This document shows positions 7,204 to 14,989 of a stretch of DNA of 30,128 nucleotides, one piece after another. How positions within the stretch are numbered: the stretch's first letter is position 1; the number at the start of each line of letters is the position of its first letter. The notes below the pieces were generated by a model, which was not told the DNA's origin, searched no databases, and saw only the letters and a list, made by a program, of their open reading frames with translations. The translations under genes and the position numbers were made by a program. Source of the stretch: DYJK01 sp964464825 (GTDB taxonomy: Bacteria; Bacteroidota; Ignavibacteria; Ignavibacteriales; Melioribacteraceae); assembly GCA_964464825.1 (NCBI GenBank), contig CAYXKL010000024.1:1-30128 (forward strand). Direction: 5' to 3'.

Positions 7204-8364
7204 TCATCGTGTTCCTTCATTTAAAATTTCTATCGGTACTTCAATTTTATCACCCGGATAAGAAGTAAAATAAAGCTGGTTTGCATTTACTTTTAATTCA
7301 CCAGTACCCCTAGGAGTAATTTCTAAGCGCAGATATCCAACATCAAGTTTATCTAATTCTTCCTTTGTCCAAACTTTTTCCGGATCCGTTTCGAATTCTT
7401 TTAATCTGCTATATGGAATTGCGACAACGTAGAAAGAAATCGGTTTATCTATCTGCACATCACCAGTCGGGCGATCCGGCAAATAGACTTGAAGATTTGT
7501 TCTTTTAGTTTGTGAGCTTTCTGTAAATTTAAATTGACTTAAGCGTGCTTGTGTTGTGTTATCAATAAAAAATTTATTGATCTGCTTTGGAAGATTTATA
7601 GCTTCTAGCTTGAATGTGTTTGCAGATCCGCTGAATAATTCGAGCGACATAGAGAATGAAGCTGATCCCCCCAGATCAACTTCTTGAGAAAACTGGTCAG
7701 ATTGAAAAATAACTTTATTAGCGGATTGATCTTTCTGTAGAAATATTTTTGGTGCACGTTGAGTTCCGGCGCCATATATTATGTTTACAGTTACTGCATC
7801 AAGATCTTGCAGCAGAGCAAAATCGATAATTACCGGTTTACCATAATGAATTTCTTCAATCTTTGCTTCATACGGTTGGCTAACAATGGCAAAATTATCA
7901 TTCATAAGTGATACATAAACATCGTTTATAATTTCGGGCTGGAGCGATTTGAAAAGTTCATCATTGATATTAATTAATTTTTTAAACTCTTCACCACCGC
8001 CGGATGTATTTGCGAGTTTCAAACGGACCCGCTTTTTCCCATCGTGTGTTTGATATTTTACAGCTTCCAAAACAGAAACAAATTGCTGTTCAAAAAGAAC
8101 AGCAAGGAGAGCTTGATGATAATTAACTTCTGCATCGGAATAAGTACTTTTTGCACGTTCAAGTTCTTTTGATGAGATCATTTCTTTTTGAAAAAGGGTG
8201 GTGCTTCTTTCGTAATCCGCTTTTGCCGCTTCATATTGTTCTTTCGCTCTTTTTAATCCAAGTAAACGATATTTATCATCTTTGGGATTATAATATGAAC
8301 CGGTGCTTTGAGCAAAATCTTGAATTGCAAACAACAAAATAAATGCGATTAGTATTTTATACAT
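7204..8364 (-). CDS. Exported coiled-coil / NEW3-type protein of the ABC operon, prematurely terminated
   Basis: The 386-residue product has a signal peptide (MYKILIAFILLFAIQDFAQ), then a coiled coil at about residues 30-90 with the pattern seen in membrane-fusion proteins (YEAAKADYERSTTLFQKEM, then SSKELERAKSTY). A long beta-rich region follows, and from about residue 365 comes the beginning of a NEW3-type domain (TSYPGDKIEVPIEILNEGTR). It ends at a TGA inside that domain, and the same frame carries on to a C-terminal membrane helix. The intact form would be a periplasmic protein anchored in the inner membrane, a plausible adaptor for the ABC exporter encoded two bases downstream. Tight spacing (24 bases from the PDZ gene) places it in the operon. 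The family-level call is moderate; the continuity across the TGA is directly visible. Confidence 0.75.
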   Translation of the reverse strand: MYKILIAFILLFAIQDFAQSTGSYYNPKDDKYRLLGLKRAKEQYEAAKADYERSTTLFQKEMISSKELERAKSTYSDAEVNYHQALLAVLFEQQFVSVLEAVKYQTHDGKKRVRLKLANTSGGGEEFKKLININDELFKSLQPEIINDVYVSLMNDNFAIVSQPYEAKIEEIHYGKPVIIDFALLQDLDAVTVNIIYGAGTQRAPKIFLQKDQSANKVIFQSDQFSQEVDLGGSASFSMSLELFSGSANTFKLEAINLPKQINKFFIDNTTQARLSQFKFTESSQTKRTNLQVYLPDRPTGDVQIDKPISFYVVAIPYSRLKEFETDPEKVWTKEELDKLDVGYLRLEITPRGTGELKVNANQLYFTSYPGDKIEVPIEILNEGTR

Positions 8365-8388
8365 GAGGTTCCTCTGTAGTCAGATATT

Positions 8389-8907
8389 TTATTTTGGGAA
8401 TTGGAATTTAGCACCAGATTTTTTAAGTGAATCTATATCAATTTTTTTACCATTGATAATCATTTTACCACCCTCGATTTTTGCTTTACCATCACTGACT
8501 TTTTCGTCAGAAGTTATTGTCATAATTTTCATTCCTTTGGATACCTTACATTTTTTGAAAGTTACAATCATTGGCTGGTGATTTCTCTTAATTCCGAATT
8601 TAACCTCATCACCGGGTTTTAATTCACCATAGTATTTTTTAAAGTCACTCATGGATTTCACTTTTTTTCCATTTACGAATAAAATCTCATCATCTTTTTG
8701 TAAATCCAATTTCTGGTATTCTTTTGCTCTCTGTTCAAATGGTGGGATAAAACCAACTAGTACTTTATTATTTTCTTTAATTGCGAATCCTTGGATTTCA
8801 TCTATCATTTGTGCTTCATCGGCATTGATCATTTTAAATTCTTGAGCGGTAATTAAATTGGTTCTGCAAATAATTAGTAATCCAATTATTAAAAACATTT
8901 TTTTCAT
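8389..8907 (-). CDS. Secreted PDZ-domain protein, first gene of the ABC operon
   Basis: The 172-residue protein has a signal peptide (MKKMFLIIGLLIICRTNLITAQ) and a PDZ-like core at about residues 50-120: GFIPPFEQRAKEY in place of the usual substrate loop, then the classic LQKDDEILFVNGKKV strand and KPGDEVKFGIKRNHQP. The C-terminal 45 residues are lysine- and glycine-rich. PDZ domains bind peptide C-termini, but no protease domain is attached, so this would be a stand-alone periplasmic binding or scaffold protein. An AAGGAGTTGTGCT ribosome-binding sequence precedes the ATG. It is the promoter-proximal gene of the operon that continues with the NEW3-type protein, the ATPase and two permeases. 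Confidence 0.8.
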   Translation of the reverse strand: MKKMFLIIGLLIICRTNLITAQEFKMINADEAQMIDEIQGFAIKENNKVLVGFIPPFEQRAKEYQKLDLQKDDEILFVNGKKVKSMSDFKKYYGELKPGDEVKFGIKRNHQPMIVTFKKCKVSKGMKIMTITSDEKVSDGKAKIEGGKMIINGKKIDIDSLKKSGAKFQFPK

Positions 8908-9090
8908 AGCACAACTCCTTATTAGATTTGTGTAAATACTTTGATCTTTAGAGTGAAATGATAAATAAAAAGTTGCGGTTTATAATGTGATGATGTGATG
9001 ATTTAACATTTTTTAAGAAATATTAAGAGAATTTAACAAGTAATAGTTGGTTGAATGAGGTCAGTTGTATAAAATATGATACTTTCTAGT

Positions 9091-9861
9091 TTATTTAATT
9101 CCAGAAATAGAATAGAAATTTAATTTAACTTTAAAAATTAATTCTCTTCCTTCAATCTCTGCTTTGAGAAGATCATTTTTAATTTTGTTAATGCCCGTTT
9201 GATATTCTTCATCAGAAAGAAGTGCTAATTGTGATGAACCACGTTTATCAAGGAAGTGATCGTTAAAAACATTATTACCTATATGGTCATTTTGCACATA
9301 ATGAACTAGTTCAGTCTTAATATTTTTGAAATTAATAATATGCATCCAATTCTTGATGGTGCTGAAGGATGGAATACGTTTAAGATCAACTTGATAAGTT
9401 GAACTGAAATATTTGTAAAGATACCACTCGTTTTCCTTGTCGTGTGGATCAAAACCTATTATTAACAGCATCCCGTTTCTATTTAATAACTGCATGCTAT
9501 CGTTAATAAATTTCTTTGCATCAGGGAAATGATGAATTGCGTTAATGCAATAAATCAAATCAAAATTGTTTTGTTTGAATGGTAGAGAATCAGCATTGGA
9601 ATTAATTAAATGTAATGATCTATTTTCTTTGATTGCTTGCTGTAGCATACCGAAAGAATAATCTGCACCAATCGGATTGTAATTATTTTGAAATAGAATA
9701 TTCAGCCAGTGTCCAGTTCCGCAACCGACCTCAAGAATATTTGATGGTTTTTGAGAATCAATAATTGAAATAAGTTTTGTTTTGACACCATCTAAAGGGC
9801 TAACTTTATAACGCTCGTTATAAACGGGATAGATATTGTTGTAATTAACTTTCAAAGTCAT
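9091..9861 (-). CDS. Class I SAM-dependent methyltransferase
   Basis: The 256-residue protein shows the Rossmann-fold methyltransferase pattern: motif I ILEVGCGTGHW (residues 42-52), the acidic residue of motif II in IGADYSFGM, the DSLPF loop, motif IV DLIYCINAIHHF and the post-motif GMLLIIGFDPHD. It most resembles the Methyltransf_11 (UbiE/small-molecule) type. The acceptor cannot be told from the sequence. No signal peptide is present. It starts two bases after the stop of the small secreted protein at 9864-10265, so the two are probably co-transcribed. Confidence 0.9.
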   Translation of the reverse strand: MTLKVNYNNIYPVYNERYKVSPLDGVKTKLISIIDSQKPSNILEVGCGTGHWLNILFQNNYNPIGADYSFGMLQQAIKENRSLHLINSNADSLPFKQNNFDLIYCINAIHHFPDAKKFINDSMQLLNRNGMLLIIGFDPHDKENEWYLYKYFSSTYQVDLKRIPSFSTIKNWMHIINFKNIKTELVHYVQNDHIGNNVFNDHFLDKRGSSQLALLSDEEYQTGINKIKNDLLKAEIEGRELIFKVKLNFYSISGIK

Positions 9862-9863
9862 TA

Positions 9864-10265
9864 TTAATTTGGGAATTTATCAAAATAGATTTCACCCCAT
9901 TTATGGCCATCTTTATATTCCCGGTAAACAATGAATGCTGCATCATCACTCAATCTTTGGTAGATAAGATGATAATAAGTATCCGGATAGTAAAGCCTAA
10001 TGGTTTTGTTCTTTGCATCGTATTTAGGTGGTGTGTAATCATCTTTGAAATGTAAGTAGGCAGTATAGATCCCATTTATATCTGTAATGCGTATTATTTT
10101 TTCATTTAAAAATGGTTTTTCACTAATTCCAAAAATTGGATAGTATTTTTCTACAACAAAATTAATTTCATTTGTAACCGGAATGGTTGGATAAGGATCA
10201 TTAAGCTGGAATTGTTGAGCAAAAATTTGTGAACTGATAAATATAATTAACAAAACTCTTTTCAT
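9864..10265 (-). CDS. Small secreted protein, unknown function
   Basis: This 133-residue protein begins with a signal peptide (MKRVLLIIFISSQIFAQQ) and is otherwise rich in aromatic residues and beta-strand-like stretches (TAYLHFKDDYTPPKYDAK and TIRLYYPDTYYHLIYQRL). I do not recognise a domain. It is expected in the periplasm or at the outer membrane. It lies two bases upstream of the methyltransferase gene and 73 bases downstream of another small exported protein, all on the minus strand. Confidence 0.7.
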   Translation of the reverse strand: MKRVLLIIFISSQIFAQQFQLNDPYPTIPVTNEINFVVEKYYPIFGISEKPFLNEKIIRITDINGIYTAYLHFKDDYTPPKYDAKNKTIRLYYPDTYYHLIYQRLSDDAAFIVYREYKDGHKWGEIYFDKFPN

Positions 10266-10338
10266 AAATTCTCAACTTGTGTAATTGCAAAATACTATAG
10301 AATTATGAAAGATTAAATGATTATTCCATTTATTGAAT

Positions 10339-10794
10339 TTAATTTTTTTTCTCTTCCCAATCTGTAAGTATACCATCACGGAAAAAGAATGTAACATCAC
10401 CATAATACCATTGGGTAAAAGTACCCCAGTTTTTAACGCTCTTATCAATTTTATCAGGTTTTCCCCAACTTGCTTGAAGCATCTTTTCAGTCATCCCTTT
10501 CCAGATTTGTTTGTTATATATTTTCCTACCAGTATCATTACCGAATTTATTAGTGTATAATTTTTCTATTTCTAAAAGTTCGCTATCAATCTTATTACTT
10601 AAATTATTTGATTGGGATTTTAGACTGTCGATTTGTTTTTTGTACAACAACTTAGTTTCAGTTAGATTTTTTATTTGAGAAGAAAGACTATCCATTACCG
10701 ATTTGTAATTATTGGCATCTATTTTAGTTTCACTTTGAGGTAAAACGCTTAGATTGAAAATTATTATTAAGATCAGTGATAATATGGTTTTCAT
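10339..10794 (-). CDS. Exported coiled-coil protein with a BamE/SmpA-like C-terminus
   Basis: The 151-residue protein has a signal peptide (MKTILSLILIIIFNLSVLPQ), a coiled coil at about residues 25-90 (SQIKNLTETKLLYKKQIDSL onward), and a C-terminal segment KGMTEKMLQASWGKPDKI followed by QWYYGDVTFFFRDG. The GMT...WGKP...QW.YG pattern is like that of BamE/SmpA-OmlA-fold and related periplasmic domains (GMsxxxVxxxxGxP). No lipobox cysteine is visible, so it is not an obvious lipoprotein. Function is unknown; an envelope role is likely. Confidence 0.7.
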   Translation of the reverse strand: MKTILSLILIIIFNLSVLPQSETKIDANNYKSVMDSLSSQIKNLTETKLLYKKQIDSLKSQSNNLSNKIDSELLEIEKLYTNKFGNDTGRKIYNKQIWKGMTEKMLQASWGKPDKIDKSVKNWGTFTQWYYGDVTFFFRDGILTDWEEKKN

Positions 10795-10819
10795 AAATAT
10801 TAATTTATAATTAATTAAT

Positions 10820-10849
10820 AAAAATAAAAACCCCGGCTAAACCGGGGTG
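10820..10849 (-). terminator. GC-rich hairpin terminator after the RRM gene
   Basis: Read on the minus strand, ACCCCGG-TTTAG-CCGGGGT is a perfect 7-bp stem followed by TTTTATTTTTATT. It sits about 83 bases past the stop codon of the RNA-binding protein gene and before the next minus-strand gene. Confidence 0.88.
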
Positions 10850-10931
10850 CAAGTAGTAAGAAAGTTTATTATAATAAAATGAAAAATTACAGTATCAATA
10901 TAAATCAGATTAAAATAATTTTCAAAAAAGA

Positions 10932-11249
10932 TTAATAGCGTCTATTTCCGCCGCTATTACCACCTCTAAATCCGCCGCGTCCACCGCCGCCTCCACGTCT
11001 ATTATCAGTTTTAGGACGAGCTTCGTTTACGACTATTTTTTTACCGCCTAATTCTTTTGCATTCAATTCTTTGATAGCTGTTTCACCGGCAGCTTTTTCT
11101 TTCATTTCTACAAACCCAAAACCTTTTGATTCGCCGCTAAACATATCACGTATAATTTTTACTGTTTTTATAGCACCAAATTCTTTAAAAAGATCTTCTA
11201 ATTCCTGATCTGTTACTTGGGCTGCTAAATTGCCGACATAAATATTCAT
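10932..11249 (-). CDS. RRM-type RNA-binding protein with glycine/arginine-rich tail
   Basis: The 105-residue protein is a single RNA-recognition motif: RNP2 IYVGNL (residues 3-8) and RNP1 KGFGFVEM (residues 42-49), followed by a tail rich in RGG/GGR (about residues 84-105). This is the small bacterial RRM family, often cold-induced and thought to act as RNA chaperones. A good AAAGGAGT ribosome-binding sequence precedes the start. The upstream region back to the tRNA terminator is about 134 bases, so a moderately long 5' leader is possible. The gene has its own downstream terminator and seems monocistronic. Confidence 0.93.
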   Translation of the reverse strand: MNIYVGNLAAQVTDQELEDLFKEFGAIKTVKIIRDMFSGESKGFGFVEMKEKAAGETAIKELNAKELGGKKIVVNEARPKTDNRRGGGGGRGGFRGGNSGGNRRY

Positions 11250-11383
11250 TGTTACTCCTTTAAGTTAATGAATTTGTCTCTAAAGAGAATTCTAATTGAT
11301 TTAAGATCCGCGGTATTAAAAAGAAGTAAAATTGCGGAGTAACAAAAGGAAATTAGAAACGTGGTTAGAGTTATTTAAAAATT

Positions 11384-11413
11384 GAAAAAGGAAGTGTAAA
11401 ATCTTCCTTTTTC
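11384..11413 (-). terminator. Perfect 11-bp hairpin terminator after tRNA-Asp
   Basis: On the minus strand GAAAAAGGAAG-attttaca-CTTCCTTTTTC forms a perfect 11-bp stem followed by AATTTTTAAA. It begins five bases beyond the tRNA 3' end and should end its transcription. Confidence 0.85.
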
Positions 11414-11417
11414 GTAG

Positions 11418-11491
11418 CGGGGCCGACGAGACTCGAACTCGCGACCTCTTGCGTGACAGGCAAGCGTTCTAACCAACTGAACTACGACCCC
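11418..11491 (-). tRNA. tRNA-Asp (GTC)
   Basis: The minus strand reads as a full cloverleaf. The acceptor stem pairs GGGGTCG with CGGCCCC (one T-G pair) and a G discriminator; the D-arm contains GTTCAGTTGGTTAGAAC; the anticodon arm CTTGCCTGTCACGCAAG has GTC in the loop; the T-arm is GTCGCGAGTTCGAGTCTCGTC-like with the TTCGA motif. CCA is not encoded (CTA follows). It lies 55 bases downstream of the phosphofructokinase gene on the same strand and is followed by a strong hairpin terminator. Confidence 0.97.
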
Positions 11492-11546
11492 AAACTTTAA
11501 ATAAACGCGAACAAAAATAGTAATTATCTCTAATTCAAACAAGTTA

Positions 11547-12653
11547 TTATAAATTTTGTGTTCCGAAACTAACTCCAACTGCACTTGCTGCCAGTACCCC
11601 TTGATCGTTAAGTTTTACCAATTTTTGGTGAGAAATTGCTTCTTCAATTTTTACACTTTTGATTTCAGAACCTTTAAGCGAAACCATTCTATCAAACTGG
11701 CCTTTGATAGCTAAATTAATTGCATTTGTACCAAACTTGGTTGAAAGAATTCGATCGAACGGAGTTGGGCTACCACCACGCTGTAAATGACCTAATACGG
11801 TATAACGTGTTTCCAAACCGGTATTATCGCTGATTTTTTTTGCGACATATTCACCGATTCCGCCCAGCTGAACCGGATCAGTTCTTTTAATATCTTTGCC
11901 TTTTGTAATTAATCCGCCATCAGATGCTTTGGCGCCTTCTGCAACGCATACAATACTGAATCTTTTCCCCATCATATTACGCATCAGCACTCGGTCGTAA
12001 ATGACATCCCAATTAAAAGGAATTTCAGGAATCAAAATAATATCCGCACCTCCGGCAAGTCCGCCGTTTAATGCAATCCAGCCGGCATATCTGCCCATCA
12101 CTTCAATAACCATAACACGATGGTGTGATGATGCTGTTGTATGTAATCTGTCCAATGCTTCACACACAACATAAACAGCTGAATCATGACCAAAAGTTTG
12201 ATCAGTTGCTTCTAGGTCATTATCAATAGTCTTTGGAACACCAACAATGTTGATACCCATATCACTAAGCTGCTTTGAAATATGCATAGTACCATCACCA
12301 CCGATTGCTATTAATGCATCAAGATTCCAAGCCTCATAATTTTTTAATGCTTCTTTCGAGCGATCTACAATTTTAATTTTTCCGTCAACCATTTCCGGCC
12401 AATGAAAAGGGTCACCTTTATTTGATGAGCCAAGAATTGTTCCTCCAGTAGCTAAAATTCCTGAAACATCTTTGTTGTACAATTCTTGAGCTTTACCTTC
12501 AACAAGTCCTTCAAATCCATCAATAATACCAAAAACTTTTAGACCATTATCCAGAGCTGGTTTTGTAACACCACGTATAACTGCATTTAAACCTGGACAG
12601 TCGCCACCGCCAGTAAGTATGCCGATTCTTTTAACTTTTTGTTTTTTACTCAA
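11547..12653 (-). CDS. pfkA: 6-phosphofructokinase
   Basis: This 368-residue enzyme phosphorylates fructose 6-phosphate to fructose 1,6-bisphosphate in glycolysis. It shows the full family pattern: nucleotide loop GILTGGGDCPGLNAVIRG (residues 11-28), GGDGT (118-122), catalytic TIDND with D144, the substrate-binding segment VMGRYAGW and the late LGHLQRGGSPT. The residue pair that separates phosphoryl donors is mixed: G in GGDG points to ATP, while K141 in PKTIDND is the residue usual in pyrophosphate enzymes and in some ATP enzymes. ATP is the better guess from GGDG, but the donor is not certain. No overlap with neighbours: 63 bases separate it from rnhC upstream and 55 from tRNA-Asp downstream. 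Confidence 0.96.
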   Translation of the reverse strand: MSKKQKVKRIGILTGGGDCPGLNAVIRGVTKPALDNGLKVFGIIDGFEGLVEGKAQELYNKDVSGILATGGTILGSSNKGDPFHWPEMVDGKIKIVDRSKEALKNYEAWNLDALIAIGGDGTMHISKQLSDMGINIVGVPKTIDNDLEATDQTFGHDSAVYVVCEALDRLHTTASSHHRVMVIEVMGRYAGWIALNGGLAGGADIILIPEIPFNWDVIYDRVLMRNMMGKRFSIVCVAEGAKASDGGLITKGKDIKRTDPVQLGGIGEYVAKKISDNTGLETRYTVLGHLQRGGSPTPFDRILSTKFGTNAINLAIKGQFDRMVSLKGSEIKSVKIEEAISHQKLVKLNDQGVLAASAVGVSFGTQNL

Positions 12654-12716
12654 AACTACCTCAAAGAAATTATTCGCAATTCAAAATTATATTGTTATTG
12701 AATCAAAATCATAAGT

Positions 12717-13625
12717 TTAGTTTTTTATTTTTTTGAATGTTTTGAAATGTAATTTAGCCAGATGAGAAAATTTTTCATCACCTAACTTTATGAACAATTC
12801 TCTTGCACTATTTTCAACTAAGTCTGAAGAACCTTTTGCTAAATGAATTCCAATTTTATCTTTTTGTTTAAACCATTTATTAAAAACATCACGGGCAATA
12901 ATTGATGCGGCAGCTACACCAATATATTTTTCTGCTCCATGTAGTTGAGCAAAATCAACATTCGAATGATTAATATCATTCATAATATTTAAGTCGCTTT
13001 TGCTGAATTTATCTGTGATAACTTTTATAGAATTAGTGACATGAATTAAGTTGGATATTGCTTTTGAGTGTGCCCAATTTAGAAGCTTGTTTAGATTATT
13101 GAATTTATCGTAAAGTTGATTATATTTTTTCGGACTAATACATACAATTTCAATCATATTAGTTGGAATAATTTCCCTTATCAATTTTGATATTTGAGTA
13201 ATCTGATTTTCATTTAAATCCTTGCTGTCCCTAACACCAATTTTTTTTAATTTAATTTTTGTTTCTTTATTAACAAAAACAGCCGCTACTACCAATGGTC
13301 CGAAGAAATCTCCTTTACCACATTCATCAGTACCAATATATTCATCGGGTTCAAAAAATTCAGGATCTTTTAAATTCAATTTAGGCTCATCTAAAATTAA
13401 TTCATTAACAGTTCTGTATAATTTAGAATATAAATTTCCCTGGATAATAGTTTTAATACCTTTTTTACCGAAATAAACCTGGATTTTTATTTTATCCTTT
13501 AAATCTTGAACAGTGAATTCAAAATTGTATTCTTTTTCTAAAATTGGTAATGTATTCAAACCAGAATCAATACATCGTTTGTGAATCAACTGAATCTTTT
13601 TCTTCGCATCTTGGGATAGATTCAT
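12717..13625 (-). CDS. rnhC: Ribonuclease HIII
   Basis: The 302-residue protein cleaves the RNA strand of RNA-DNA hybrids. It has the N-terminal TBP-like domain (about residues 1-90) that sets RNase HIII apart from RNase HII, then the catalytic core beginning YIGTDECGKGDFFGPLVVAA with D100 and E101, VITDKF with D205, and SIIARDVF with D246, giving a DEDD-type metal site. Length and order match the family. It has no export signal. The start at 13625 gives a standard-length N-terminal domain. Confidence 0.95.
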   Translation of the reverse strand: MNLSQDAKKKIQLIHKRCIDSGLNTLPILEKEYNFEFTVQDLKDKIKIQVYFGKKGIKTIIQGNLYSKLYRTVNELILDEPKLNLKDPEFFEPDEYIGTDECGKGDFFGPLVVAAVFVNKETKIKLKKIGVRDSKDLNENQITQISKLIREIIPTNMIEIVCISPKKYNQLYDKFNNLNKLLNWAHSKAISNLIHVTNSIKVITDKFSKSDLNIMNDINHSNVDFAQLHGAEKYIGVAAASIIARDVFNKWFKQKDKIGIHLAKGSSDLVENSARELFIKLGDEKFSHLAKLHFKTFKKIKN

Positions 13626-13697
13626 AAAATATTTTGTGGATTATAATAATGGTGTTTTTGTTTAGTTGCAAAATAAAATTTGAAATTATTATTTGTT

Positions 13698-14726
13698 TCA
13701 CAATCTATTATATTTAATGCAAGTGCCACGTAGTATTAATTCAGTATCAATTACAATATGTTTATAATCAACTTCTTCATTGTTGGAAATGTTTTCAATC
13801 AAAAGATCCATTGATTTTTTAGCAAGTTCATAAGGTGGTTGATCAATACAGCTTAACGGAGGTGATAACAATTCTTGTACATGTGAATTACCAAAACATA
13901 TTAAATCAATATCATCAGGAATTTTCATTCCAACTTCTCTTGCTGCTATATAGATACCAATAGCAACCGGATAAGTAACAGCCAAGATTAAATCGGGTAG
14001 ATTTTTTTCTTTATAAAGTTTCATGAAAGAATCGTAACCGCTTTTATCACCAAAGTCTCCTTCAATAATCCAATCGTTATTTATTTCAACTCCATGATCA
14101 CTCATTGCTTGCTTAAATCCTAAAATTCTTTCTTTACCAATGTTGATATTCGGGTGTCCGGCAAAATGTGCAAAATTTCTATAACCAAGTTTTATAGCAT
14201 GCTCAATAGCTTTATATGCACCGCCTCTATCATCAACAGTAACTGTATTGCAATCTTTCATATCCGGGATACGATCCATAAATACTAATGGTACTTGACG
14301 TTTCTTTACAATCTCAAATATTTCGAAGTTAGTAGTATCTTGAGTGATTGAAATTATAATCCCATCAACCCGCATAGAAAGCAGTGTTTCAATTTGAATT
14401 TTCTGCATCTCTGCATTTTCTTGCGATACAGTAAGAAATATAGAATAATTATTTGTACGTGCGTAATTGTACATATGATCCATTATTGAACTGAAAAAAT
14501 GATGAGCAATTTGTGGAATAACCACTCCGATAGTATTAGTTTTTCTTGATGCTAAGCTTCTTGCCATTAAGTTCGGAGTGTAGCCAAGTTCTAATGCAGT
14601 TTTTTTAATTAATTCTGCTGTTTTTTTAGGAATGTCAGGGTGCCCGCGCAATGCCTTGGAAATAGAGATAATTGACATTCCTAATTTTTTTGCAATATCA
14701 TTTAAGGTAACTTGCTTCGGTTTCAT
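13698..14726 (-). CDS. LacI-family transcriptional regulator
   Basis: The 342-residue protein has an N-terminal helix-turn-helix (residues 7-26, VTLNDIAKKLGMSIISISKA), a hinge helix with the LacI pattern PNLMARSLAS (51-60), and a periplasmic-binding-protein-like sensor domain starting NTIGVVIPQI, with typical blocks MRVDGIIIS, VPLVFMDR and PDDIDLICFG. It binds DNA as a dimer and would respond to a small ligand, usually a sugar. It is divergent from the five-gene envelope row starting at 14990, with 263 bases between the starts, making that row a likely target. I did not find a clear LacI-type operator. Confidence 0.93.
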   Translation of the reverse strand: MKPKQVTLNDIAKKLGMSIISISKALRGHPDIPKKTAELIKKTALELGYTPNLMARSLASRKTNTIGVVIPQIAHHFFSSIMDHMYNYARTNNYSIFLTVSQENAEMQKIQIETLLSMRVDGIIISITQDTTNFEIFEIVKKRQVPLVFMDRIPDMKDCNTVTVDDRGGAYKAIEHAIKLGYRNFAHFAGHPNINIGKERILGFKQAMSDHGVEINNDWIIEGDFGDKSGYDSFMKLYKEKNLPDLILAVTYPVAIGIYIAAREVGMKIPDDIDLICFGNSHVQELLSPPLSCIDQPPYELAKKSMDLLIENISNNEEVDYKHIVIDTELILRGTCIKYNRL

Positions 14727-14946
14727 TTTAATCTATTAGTTATAATTAGAATCATAGATATCATATTTTATAAGTAAAGATATGTTTTTGGCTAATTATT
14801 GTATAGTTAAAATCACAGTAATTTTCGTACTGAAAACTAAGCTAATATTAATTCTGTGTTAAATATAATTTGATTTTATATAAGAGCATTTATTATATTA
14901 AAAGTACAAAAAGACGCACGGGTTGACTTTAAACAATACAAGACGG

Positions 14947-14968
14947 AAATACTTAATTCTGAGTATTT
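14947..14968. promoter_or_regulatory. Inverted repeat in the leader of the parvulin gene
   Basis: AAATACT-taattctg-AGTATTT is a perfect 7-bp inverted repeat ending 21 bases before the ATG at 14990. A TTGACT hexamer lies at 14923-14928 just upstream. It could be an operator or a leader hairpin near the ribosome-binding site. Position is the only support. Confidence 0.3.
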
Positions 14969-14989
14969 AATAAGTCTTGTAAGAGCAAA

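Noticed and set aside
7204..7206. TGA as a recoded codon (selenocysteine or an alternative genetic code)
   Set aside because: The flanking protein shows no redox-type context, no obvious selenocysteine-insertion hairpin was seen, and the adjacent ATPase gene uses TGA as its natural stop, so a code change does not fit.
8981..9000. Short gtgatgat direct repeat
   Set aside because: It is only two short copies in A/T-rich intergenic DNA, with no structure or gene relation that would set it apart from chance.
11375..11584. 69-residue minus-strand open frame across the tRNA
   Set aside because: Most of it is tRNA-Asp sequence read as protein (the LACHARGREFESRRPR type of artefact).
14923..14952. 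TTGACT with a downstream A/T hexamer as a sigma-70-type promoter for the parvulin gene
   Set aside because: No good -10 match occurs at normal spacing, and promoters in this lineage often differ from the sigma-70 consensus, so I did not annotate it.
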